From Synergistaceae bacterium (lineage in GTDB: Bacteria > Synergistota > Synergistia > Synergistales > Aminobacteriaceae): DNA of 5,574 nucleotides. The stretch's first letter is position 1, and every line of letters starts with the position of its first letter. The position numbers were made by a program, and so were the translations under genes. This document shows positions 1 to 5,157 of this stretch, in pieces. The stretch covers positions 1 through 5,574 of the forward strand of contig JAFSLR010000071.1 in the NCBI GenBank assembly GCA_017448375.1, given 5' to 3'. The notes below the pieces were generated by a model. It saw nothing but the letters and a program-made list of their open reading frames with translations, searched no databases and was not told where the DNA came from.

Positions 1-2
1 AT

Positions 3-401
3 AACGGGAATGTAACGCCGTCTGAATTTATGTCGGGTGATTTGAGTCTCACGGGAAGCAATGACATTCAGAGCGTCCCGATTTCAGAGGACAATACTGT
101 GTCAGAAGAGCCAGAGCCGGAAATTACGCCGTACCTTGAGATTCACGCGGTCAATGATGTATGGCTTAGCGTGTCTTTTGGGAATGCACAGCCGATTTTC
201 ACGAGGACATTAAGACGCGGGGAGTCAATGCGGTGGGATTTGAACGAGACAGCAAGGGTTAAGATAGGCCGTCCGACAGCCGCGCAAATCATTCTCAACG
301 GAAAGGATTTGGGGATCGCGAATCCTACAGCGAAACGCTCAGAGACATATCTGTACAACCCTGACGGAACATACAGCACAGTACAGAGGCGCAGCAGGTA
401 A
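3..401 (+). CDS. RodZ-like protein, C-terminal DUF4115-type domain (5' partial)
   Basis: The reading frame is open from the left window edge, so the ATG at 30 is probably internal and the real start lies upstream. The visible 132 residues begin with a Ser/Thr/Asn- and acid-rich linker (with EEPEPE) and continue into a beta-rich domain: LEIHAVNDVWLSVSFG, then FTRTLRRGESMRWD, then ARVKIGRPTAAQIILNGKDLG. This W-x-V, G-E-S, and 'G-x-x-A-x-x-I-x-L-N-G' succession is the pattern of the periplasmic C-terminal domain (DUF4115) of RodZ. RodZ is a membrane-anchored helix-turn-helix protein that links MreB to the elongasome in rod-shaped cells. The helix-turn-helix and membrane segment would lie outside the window, so the assignment rests on this domain alone. 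The gene ends in a tandem stop (TAATAA) followed by a terminator, so it is the last gene of its transcript. Confidence 0.62.
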   Translation, partial: NGNVTPSEFMSGDLSLTGSNDIQSVPISEDNTVSEEPEPEITPYLEIHAVNDVWLSVSFGNAQPIFTRTLRRGESMRWDLNETARVKIGRPTAAQIILNGKDLGIANPTAKRSETYLYNPDGTYSTVQRRSR

Positions 402-409
402 TAAGCGTT

Positions 410-464
410 AAGGGATTAGGGGGTTAGGGGTCAGCTTTTACCCTTCACCCCGTCCCCTTTTTTT
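410..464 (+). terminator. Rho-independent terminator after the rodZ-like gene
   Basis: A G-rich arm (410-431) folds back on a C-rich arm (440-459) around an 8-base loop. The pairing is interrupted by a few mismatches and a small bulge, and includes GGGG/CCCC and GGG/CCC blocks. Seven T residues (458-464) follow directly. The position, 8 bases after the stop codon, fits termination of the rodZ-like transcript and separates it from lepB. Confidence 0.8.
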
Positions 465-481
465 CTTAATCATTGAAATTA

Positions 482-510
482 TTGCGCGATAAAGTTTCAG
501 GCGTTATCAT
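482..510 (+). promoter_or_regulatory. Candidate sigma-70-type promoter for the lepB-yraN cluster
   Basis: A TATCAT hexamer at 505-510 (5 of 6 to TATAAT) lies 17 bases after TTGCGC at 482-487 (3 of 6 to TTGACA). It sits between the upstream terminator and the lepB ribosome binding site, where a promoter is expected. The -35 match is weak, so the exact placement is uncertain. A promoter somewhere in 465-535 is more secure than this particular pair. Confidence 0.35.
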
Positions 511-553
511 TTAACAGAAAATTTCACATTCTACATAAAGAGGAGCATTTCAT

Positions 554-1099
554 ATGGCAGCTGAGGCAGTAAAGCCCTGGTGGCGCGAGGCTATTGAAAC
601 AATAGTATGGGCGTTTGTACTTGCGATGATTATTCGTACATTCATCGTTCAGGCATTCTGGATTCCGAGCGGATCAATGATTCCTACGCTTGAAATTAAT
701 GACCGTGTGTTAGTCGCTAAATTCTGGACGACATTTTTTGAGCCTTCGAGGGGGTCTCTTTACGTCTTCCGTTATCCTGTTGACCCTGAACGCGATTTCG
801 TGAAGAGAATCATAGCAATCCCGGGCGACATCGTAGACATCAAAGAAGGAGTCGTTTACATCAACGGAGAACCAACAGAAGAACCCTACGTCAAACGCCA
901 TGACAAATTCACGCTCAGGCCGGGCAATGTATTTCCCGAAGTCCCCTTCACCGTTCCTGAAGGAAAATATTTCATGCTAGGCGACAATCGCGGAAACTCT
1001 CAGGACAGCCGCTTCTGGGGATTCGCCGACATAAGCGACATGAGAGGGCCTGTATTTTTCCGTTACTGGCCGTTAAACAGGATAGGAGTCCCGAAATAA
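554..1099 (+). CDS. lepB: Signal peptidase I
   Basis: This 181-residue membrane-bound serine/lysine protease removes signal peptides from exported preproteins on the outer face of the cytoplasmic membrane. One hydrophobic segment is visible (about residues 13-36), preceded by a short cytosolic N-terminus. The catalytic serine is Ser41 in PSGSMIPTL. The general-base lysine is Lys84 in DFVKRIIAIPGD, and the conserved box GDNRGNSQDSR spans 143-153, followed by FWG. The size and single N-terminal anchor resemble the short Gram-positive SipS type rather than the longer E. coli form with two membrane segments. The start is supported by an AGGAG Shine-Dalgarno (541-545) 8 bases upstream. It heads a co-directional cluster, with only 4 bases between its stop and rbgA. 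The neighbouring SYLF protein at 4423-5097 carries a signal peptide of the kind it cleaves. Confidence 0.97.
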   Translation: MAAEAVKPWWREAIETIVWAFVLAMIIRTFIVQAFWIPSGSMIPTLEINDRVLVAKFWTTFFEPSRGSLYVFRYPVDPERDFVKRIIAIPGDIVDIKEGVVYINGEPTEEPYVKRHDKFTLRPGNVFPEVPFTVPEGKYFMLGDNRGNSQDSRFWGFADISDMRGPVFFRYWPLNRIGVPK

Positions 1100-1103
1100 T
1101 TTT

Positions 1104-1940
1104 ATGCCGCGCACAGTATGGTATCCCGGCCACATGGCCAAAGGGACTCGAAAGCTCAAAGAGTTAGCCGACCGTCTTGACGTTATTGTTGAAGTGAGAG
1201 ACTCGCGCGCTCCTTCGTCAACATCATCACCACTCATAAAGTCTCTCGCTAAAATCAAGCCCGTAATCCGCGTATTTTCCCGAAAAGATTTGGCTGACCC
1301 CGAAAAGTTAGCGTTGTGGCTTAATGCGGTAAAGTTCGCATATCCGGCAGACCTTCGGAAACGCGACGGACTTCCCCAAATCCGGCGGGCAATAATGAAG
1401 TTCAAGCCTTCGCACAGGGAAGTGAGACTCGCTGTTGTGGGTATTCCGAACGTGGGAAAATCCCTGCTTCTGAATCTCCTCGCGGGAAAATCGTCCGCAG
1501 ATGTCGGAAACATTCCCGGCGTAACAAAGTCTGTCAGCTGGTACAGGAATGAAGGTATGTTAATCGTAGACAGTCCCGGGATATTAGACCCTCACGCAGA
1601 GGCCGGAGCTCATATGGTATTGTCGTGGCTCGGCTGTGCAAAAGCTGAAGTCGTAGGAGGCTGGGAGAATTGCGCGCTGTCATTGCTGGAGTTCCTGACT
1701 CAAAACGACATGGCCGGATTCATTCCCGTTGAGACTGACGAGTCCCCCGCAGTTACGCTTGAGGTTATCGGGCGGAAATACGGCTGTCTGATTTCGGGCG
1801 GACGGGTGAACATGGAGTTAGCCGGACAGAAATTCATTGAGGCTTTCAGCTCAGGGCGACTCGGTAAATTCTGCCTTGAAGTTCCGGGCGGTGAAAGGGC
1901 TGTTGATTTTCGCGGTGATGAGGCAGCTACAGTTGTTTGA
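1104..1940 (+). CDS. rbgA: Ribosome biogenesis GTPase RbgA/YlqF (circularly permuted GTPase)
   Basis: The 278-residue product (B. subtilis RbgA is of similar length) belongs to the YlqF/MTG1 GTPases, which act late in 50S subunit assembly. The N-terminal WYPGHMAKGTRK carries the family's conserved histidine (His10, matching the catalytic His9 of B. subtilis). Motif order is permuted: a G4-like site near 59-62, then G1 (GIPNVGKS, 113-120), G2 (PGVTK, 138-142), and G3 (DSPGIL, 156-161). An RNA-binding-type C-terminal domain follows, with GCLISGGRVN (227-236) and RLGKFCLEVPGG near the end. The G4 site reads SRKD instead of the usual NKxD, which could change guanine recognition. The start is 4 bases after lepB. 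The nearest Shine-Dalgarno-like AGGAG (1084-1088) is 15 bases away, too far to be ideal, so coupling to lepB translation is likely. The last 23 bases overlap rnhB. Confidence 0.95.
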   Translation: MPRTVWYPGHMAKGTRKLKELADRLDVIVEVRDSRAPSSTSSPLIKSLAKIKPVIRVFSRKDLADPEKLALWLNAVKFAYPADLRKRDGLPQIRRAIMKFKPSHREVRLAVVGIPNVGKSLLLNLLAGKSSADVGNIPGVTKSVSWYRNEGMLIVDSPGILDPHAEAGAHMVLSWLGCAKAEVVGGWENCALSLLEFLTQNDMAGFIPVETDESPAVTLEVIGRKYGCLISGGRVNMELAGQKFIEAFSSGRLGKFCLEVPGGERAVDFRGDEAATVV

Positions 1941-2646
1941 TGATTTAATACCCCCTATGCGCTGCGAGCGTAACGAGGCGTTAGAAATTCTGGGGAAGCT
2001 CAAAAAACGGTGGAAGATAATCGGAACTGATGAGGCCGGAAGAGGAGCGTTAGCCGGGCCGGTTTCAGCAGCTGCGGTATATCTCACTGATGAGCAGGAA
2101 GAAGCGTTAAACGCAATGGGACTCAGAGACTCAAAACGCATTTCGCCAAACGGAAGGGAAAAACTTTTTTCGGCCATGAAAGATTTAGGCGTAATGTGGC
2201 GGGTACGAATGGTTGATTCCGAAATGATAGACAGCGAAAACGTACTCAACGCATCATTGCAGGCAATGGGTGAAGCTGTAACACGTCTCGAACGTAATTT
2301 AACGGGTAAAATTGGGTGTGTTGTTGACGGGAACGAGAGAATCCCCGATATTGATATGGAACAATGGGTATTGATTAGGGGAGATGATTTGATTCCGTGC
2401 GTTTCGGCTGCTTCGGTTGTTGCGAAAGTTTTGCGGGACAGATTGATGACAATATACTCAAAGAAATACCCCGGCTACGATCTCGAAAGGAACAAAGGCT
2501 ATCCGACTCAAAGGCATATTAACGCGGTAAGGGGTTTGGGACTAAGCGAGATACACAGACGGACGTTTTGCCGTAGAATAATGAACACTGACAGGAGGTA
2601 TAAATTTAATGCCGCCGATAAACGTAAATATAGATCAGGGATATAA
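1918..2646 (+). CDS. rnhB: Ribonuclease HII
   Basis: RNase HII nicks RNA-DNA hybrids and starts removal of single ribonucleotides from DNA. With the ATG at 1918 the protein has 242 residues. The active-site set is complete: Asp38 and Glu39 in GTDEAGRG, Asp137 in VVDGNE, and Asp174 in VVAKVLRDR. Other family blocks are LRDSKRIS (69-76), YDLERNKGYPTQRH (187-200) and IHRRTF (212-217). The frame is open upstream to an ATG at 1837, but that start would lie deep inside rbgA and add residues not typical of the family. An ATG at 1957 is also possible. I prefer 1918 because it gives a short overlap with rbgA and an N-terminal QLQLF clamp-binding-like motif. No good Shine-Dalgarno is seen, suggesting coupling to rbgA. 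The C-terminus carries a basic tail of about 20 residues after the conserved core, overlapping the next gene by 38 bases. Confidence 0.95.
   Translation: MRQLQLFDDLIPPMRCERNEALEILGKLKKRWKIIGTDEAGRGALAGPVSAAAVYLTDEQEEALNAMGLRDSKRISPNGREKLFSAMKDLGVMWRVRMVDSEMIDSENVLNASLQAMGEAVTRLERNLTGKIGCVVDGNERIPDIDMEQWVLIRGDDLIPCVSAASVVAKVLRDRLMTIYSKKYPGYDLERNKGYPTQRHINAVRGLGLSEIHRRTFCRRIMNTDRRYKFNAADKRKYRSGI
1924..1938 (+). other. Beta-clamp-binding-like pentapeptide at the RNase HII N-terminus
   Basis: Codons 3-7 of rnhB read QLQLF, immediately followed by two aspartates. This fits the bacterial sliding-clamp (DnaN) binding consensus QL(S/D)LF at the four strongly conserved positions. It lies at the extreme N-terminus, ahead of the folded nuclease domain, where a flexible tether would be expected. 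All 15 bases are inside the overlap with the end of rbgA. The motif exists only if translation starts at 1918 or earlier. Function is inferred from the motif alone. Confidence 0.5.
2593..2598 (+). promoter_or_regulatory. Strong Shine-Dalgarno for the FliK-like gene, inside rnhB
   Basis: A perfect AGGAGG lies 10 bases before the ATG at 2609 and is within the rnhB coding sequence. It fixes the start of the FliK-like gene and shows that the 38-base overlap with rnhB is real. It is the only strong internal ribosome binding site I see in the cluster, so this gene can be translated independently of rnhB. Confidence 0.85.
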
Positions 2647-3715
2647 TCAGGCACAACAAAGCATAACAACAAATACAGGGCAGGGAAGAATCTCGACTCA
2701 GCCCCAGATACAGCAGCCCTCACAAATCGCAGCAAGACTCGCGGGAATGAAAACGGGTCAGGTTGTTGAAGGCAGCGTATTGGGACAGAATCAGGACGGT
2801 ACATACTTAGTGCGTGTTGACGTGAACGGAATCCCGCAGGAACTCCGCGCACGTGCTACGGTCTCATTGATACCCGGTGAACATTTCCGGGCATTGTGGG
2901 ACGCTTCTGGGGCTGACGGAGTCCCGGTTCTGAGACTCTCTCAGGGTGAATTGTCGTTCCTCTCACAGATTCCCGCAAGAGACAGGGAGCTTGCTACAGC
3001 ACTTTTGGCGCGCGGACTCCCTTTAAGCAACGAAGTTTTGACGGCGATAAAGGACGCTTGGAGGAAATCGGGCGGGACTGAAAATCTTTCGTCATTCATA
3101 GAGTTATGGGCGCGTGATGTACCGATGACACTTGAGAACGCGACTCTCCTCTCACAATACGCCGCAATGAACGGAGCAGAGGCAACCGAGATGTGGAACA
3201 AGATTCGCCGTGAGCTTAAAGAACGAACGAAAGAAGGTAAAGACCCCGTTAAAGCGTTGAAGTCAATGAAAGAAGGAAGCGATGACGTAGCGAAATTCCT
3301 TCAGGCACAATCTATCCTCATGAAATCCCCCCGAAATGACGTAAACCCCGCGTTACTTGCTGCACCTTTCTGGCCATTGATGGACAACACACAGCAGAAT
3401 ATGACGGCGAAAATTTACGTGGGTCGTTCGGGTTCTGACGAAGGGCAAAGATATTGGCAGGTTGGATTCGGGATAACGGGTTCAGTTTTGGGTGAAGTTG
3501 GAGGACTTGTTGAGAGCGACGGGAAAAGCTGTAACCTTACATTGAACGCCGAGAAACCGTCAACATGTCGCCTAATCGAGAAACGAAGACGGGAATTACG
3601 CAGAGAGCTTCAAGGAGTCGGAATCCCCGTAACATTTATCGGAGTCGCGGTTAAAGCTCCCGAAACGGCGCGTGATGTTCTTTCGGCCGGACGCGGACTC
3701 GACATAACGGTGTGA
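2609..3715 (+). CDS. FliK-like (YlqG-type) protein, C-terminal hook-length-control-like domain
   Basis: The 368-residue product has a Gln/Asn-rich, probably disordered N-terminus (about 8-40) and no signal peptide or membrane segment. A small beta-rich stretch follows (GQVVEGSVLGQNQDGTYLV to about 110, including VSLIPGEHFRALW), then a mostly helical middle (112-260). The C-terminal part (about 266-348) has YWQVGFGITGSVLGEVGGLV, a central beta strand, and a basic helix RLIEKRRRELRRELQGVGIPV. That succession resembles the FliK C-terminal domain, which contacts FlhB to stop hook export. Position adds weight: between rnhB and an FlhB-C-like gene, as ylqG is in B. subtilis. The similarity is family-level and the role of such proteins outside the flagellum is unknown. 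It is probably cytoplasmic and may partner the next gene, 3 bases downstream. Confidence 0.7.
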   Translation: MPPINVNIDQGYNQAQQSITTNTGQGRISTQPQIQQPSQIAARLAGMKTGQVVEGSVLGQNQDGTYLVRVDVNGIPQELRARATVSLIPGEHFRALWDASGADGVPVLRLSQGELSFLSQIPARDRELATALLARGLPLSNEVLTAIKDAWRKSGGTENLSSFIELWARDVPMTLENATLLSQYAAMNGAEATEMWNKIRRELKERTKEGKDPVKALKSMKEGSDDVAKFLQAQSILMKSPRNDVNPALLAAPFWPLMDNTQQNMTAKIYVGRSGSDEGQRYWQVGFGITGSVLGEVGGLVESDGKSCNLTLNAEKPSTCRLIEKRRRELRRELQGVGIPVTFIGVAVKAPETARDVLSAGRGLDITV

Positions 3716-3718
3716 AAA

Positions 3719-4006
3719 ATGGCGGACAATAAACCCGATAAGGCTGTAGCAGTCAAGTACGACAACAAGACAATGCGAGCCCCCGAAGTCGTAGCAAAAG
3801 GGGAAGGATTCATTGCGCGTAAGATTGTCGAGAAGGCTATAGAAGCTGATGTGCCGATTGTTGAAGATGCCGCGTTGGTGTCGGCGTTAATCTCATTGGA
3901 ACTCGGCGAGGAAATCCCGTCCGAATTGTACGAAGTTGTTGCGCGTGTATTGGCGTGGGTCTACAGGCTCGACAAGGAATCATCACAGCCCCCGAAGATG
4001 AAATGA
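3719..4006 (+). CDS. Stand-alone FlhB C-terminal-domain protein (YlqH type)
   Basis: This 95-residue soluble protein matches the cytoplasmic C-terminal domain of FlhB/YscU export-switch proteins. It shows AVAVKYDNKTMRAPEVVAKG (10-29), then helix IARKIVEKAIEADVPIVED, then LGEEIPSELYEVVARVLAWVYRL near the end. The four-helix membrane domain of true FlhB is absent. The NPTH self-cleavage site, expected just before AVAVKYD, is also missing: the residues there are NKPDK. The same architecture is known from YlqH of B. subtilis, in the same gene context. The start is 3 bases after the FliK-like stop without an evident Shine-Dalgarno, so translation is likely coupled. The natural inference is that it interacts with the neighbouring FliK-like protein, since FliK and FlhB C-terminal domains interact in flagella. 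Its biological role is not established. Confidence 0.88.
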   Translation: MADNKPDKAVAVKYDNKTMRAPEVVAKGEGFIARKIVEKAIEADVPIVEDAALVSALISLELGEEIPSELYEVVARVLAWVYRLDKESSQPPKMK

Positions 4007-4374
4007 TTGATCCTCATGTATTAGGGCGTTACGCTGAGGATTTGGCCGCAAAATATCTCGTTTCGATAGGGTGGAGAGTTCTTGCGCGTAATGTGAGGAA
4101 TCAATACGGCGAACTCGACATAGTAGCAACTGACTACAAAGAGAAAGACCTCGTAATCGCTGAGGTAAGATGCCGTACAAAGAATAAAATTCAGGACGCA
4201 ATAGACTCGATTGACCGCCGGAAATATCGCGCACTCCTCAGAGCCTCAAATGAATACATAGACTCTATAGACTGGCAGGGCTTTTGGAGGATAGATCTTA
4301 TTGCCGTAACGCTTGACACACGGGGAAGCCTTCATGACTGGACAATAGAACACGTGAAGAATATTACAGCGTAA
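4003..4374 (+). CDS. yraN: YraN/UPF0102 family protein (predicted endonuclease-like fold)
   Basis: The 123-residue product carries the UPF0102 signature: GRYAEDLAAKYLVSIGWRVLARNVR at the N-terminus, GELDIVA (36-42), IAEVRCRT (52-59), then RRKYRALLRASNEYI, and FWRIDLIAV (94-102). The GELD plus E-V-K-type arrangement resembles the catalytic core of Holliday-junction-resolvase/PD-(D/E)XK-like folds, but the family's cellular role is poorly defined. Here the usual lysine of EVK is arginine (Arg56), a conservative but notable change at a possible catalytic position. I chose the ATG at 4003 because it overlaps the preceding stop (ATGA) and begins right before the conserved region. The open frame extends to an ATG at 3955, which would overlap the FlhB-C gene by 52 bases. 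It is the last plus-strand gene of the cluster and no strong plus-strand terminator follows. Confidence 0.92.
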   Translation: MIDPHVLGRYAEDLAAKYLVSIGWRVLARNVRNQYGELDIVATDYKEKDLVIAEVRCRTKNKIQDAIDSIDRRKYRALLRASNEYIDSIDWQGFWRIDLIAVTLDTRGSLHDWTIEHVKNITA

Positions 4375-4402
4375 AAAAACAGGAGAGTATTTTACCCCCC
4401 TG
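4373..4402 (-). terminator. Rho-independent terminator of the SYLF gene, overlapping the yraN stop
   Basis: Read on the minus strand, arms 4394-4402 and 4380-4388 form a 9-pair stem (two G-T wobbles, no mismatch) with a 5-base loop. Seven T residues follow (plus-strand A run, 4373-4379). It begins 20 bases after the SYLF stop. On the plus strand the stem has two A-C mismatches and no T tract, so it is a poor terminator in that direction. The T tract overlaps two bases of the convergent yraN stop codon. Confidence 0.85.
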
Positions 4403-4422
4403 CTTGCTGAAAATTTCTGTGA

Positions 4423-5097
4423 TTAGTTTGCTCTCTTGATGAGTGCGTCAAGAGCTTTGATTAACGGGAGAATCCTTTCATCTGTTGCCGGCTTCTGTAA
4501 CGCTTCTTTTGCCGTAACTTTGTCGCCCCAATATTCTTTGTTGCGCTTTACGCTGATACTTATCACCGAGCCTTCAAGAGAGACTCCCGCAAAAAGTCCC
4601 TTTGAGAGCGAATAGCTGTAGATTGACGCTTTAACCTGTGCGTCCGTTGCAGCCTCAGCACGCCTCCCTACAGGCCCAGCAGCAATCGCGAAATCCCCGC
4701 CGAGTTTCGTTTTGCTCCCCATGAAAGCACCGACTCCCCGTTCGTTGATGACCGCAAGAAGTAACGCTACCTCCTGTAATCCAACCTGGAATCCGAATGA
4801 GCCCCCGCCAATGTTGTAGAAGCTCGGCCCGTACCATTTCCCGTTCTCGTGCCTGAGAATGAGTCCCTCGCCGTATTCCCCGCCAAGAATGAATCCGGCT
4901 TTCACCATTGACGGAACTATTGCGATTGCGCGCGAAGTCTTAGCGGTGTCAGCCATTGTTGAAACGTCTCCTTCTGATGAGATTTCCTCAATCATTGAGA
5001 CCGCACTTCTGATTATGCTGTCAGGGGTTGTTGCCGCAAATGATGATGCGGAAAACGCGAGAATTAATGCCAGTGTTAAAACTAATACTTTCCTCAT
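4423..5097 (-). CDS. Secreted SYLF/YSC84-domain lipid-binding protein
   Basis: The 224-residue product starts with a clear Sec signal peptide: basic MRK, a hydrophobic stretch (4-18) and a cleavage region around ASSFAA (17-22). There is no lipobox cysteine, so a soluble exported, probably periplasmic, protein is predicted. The mature part is one SYLF domain: TAKTSRAIAIVPSMVKAGFILGG (51-73), GGEYGEGLILR, WYGPSFYNIGGGSFGFQVG (88-106), GVGAFMGSKTKLGGDFAIAAGPVGR (121-145), then ASIYSYSLSKGLFAGVSLEGS (157-177). SYLF domains bind phosphoinositides in eukaryotic YSC84/SH3YL1, and bacterial members have been reported to bind lipids, but the physiological role here is unknown. The start is fixed by AGGAGG (plus-strand 5106-5111) 8 bases upstream. 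It has its own promoter and terminator and is convergent with yraN. Confidence 0.92.
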   Translation of the reverse strand: MRKVLVLTLALILAFSASSFAATTPDSIIRSAVSMIEEISSEGDVSTMADTAKTSRAIAIVPSMVKAGFILGGEYGEGLILRHENGKWYGPSFYNIGGGSFGFQVGLQEVALLLAVINERGVGAFMGSKTKLGGDFAIAAGPVGRRAEAATDAQVKASIYSYSLSKGLFAGVSLEGSVISISVKRNKEYWGDKVTAKEALQKPATDERILPLIKALDALIKRAN

Positions 5098-5128
5098 GAT
5101 TTTTTCCTCCTAATCATGTAATGCTTGA

Positions 5129-5157
5129 ATTATGCCACAAAGTTTTCATTATTCCAA
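5129..5157 (-). promoter_or_regulatory. Sigma-70-type promoter of the SYLF gene
   Basis: On the minus strand, TTGGAA (plus 5152-5157, 4 of 6 to consensus) is separated by exactly 17 bases from CATAAT (plus 5129-5134, 5 of 6). Transcription would start near 5122, leaving a leader of about 25 bases that contains the AGGAGG site. The -35 box lies inside the last codons of the upstream cobJ gene, so the SYLF gene can be expressed independently of the cobalamin genes. Confidence 0.6.

Noticed and set aside
412..430. Possible G-quadruplex or telomere-like repeat
   Set aside because: Only three separate runs of three or more G are present, so an intramolecular quadruplex is not supported. The pairing with the downstream C-rich arm and T tract explains the sequence as a terminator.
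402..553. Small RNA, riboswitch or hidden small gene before lepB
   Set aside because: Apart from the terminator, a plausible promoter and the lepB ribosome binding site, I see no further stable stem structure or start codon with a ribosome binding site.
1073..1513. 146-residue minus-strand open frame opposite lepB/rbgA
   Set aside because: It lies antisense to the conserved rbgA N-terminal half including the G1 motif, shows no domain pattern and has no Shine-Dalgarno. It is a shadow of rbgA.
1837..1917. Longer N-terminus for RNase HII starting at 1837
   Set aside because: It would add 27 residues unlike the family, encoded entirely within rbgA. The ATG at 1918 gives a normal length and a short overlap.
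1851..2249. 132-residue minus-strand open frame opposite rnhB
   Set aside because: It is antisense to the RNase HII catalytic core, has low-complexity Ser-rich content and no recognisable family.
2508..2852. 114-residue minus-strand frame with hydrophobic stretches at the rnhB/FliK-like junction
   Set aside because: It looks membrane-like, but it is antisense to two supported genes and a strong ribosome binding site. Hydrophobicity here comes from the complement of Gln/Arg/Lys codons.
3955..4002. Longer N-terminus for YraN starting at 3955
   Set aside because: The added 16 residues are the out-of-frame reading of the conserved FlhB-C tail. The ATGA junction at 4003-4006 is the typical coupled start.
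4859..5113. 84-residue plus-strand frame opposite the SYLF gene start
   Set aside because: It overlaps the signal peptide and SYLF start region on the opposite strand, has no ribosome binding site or known motif, and would require transcription against the SYLF promoter.
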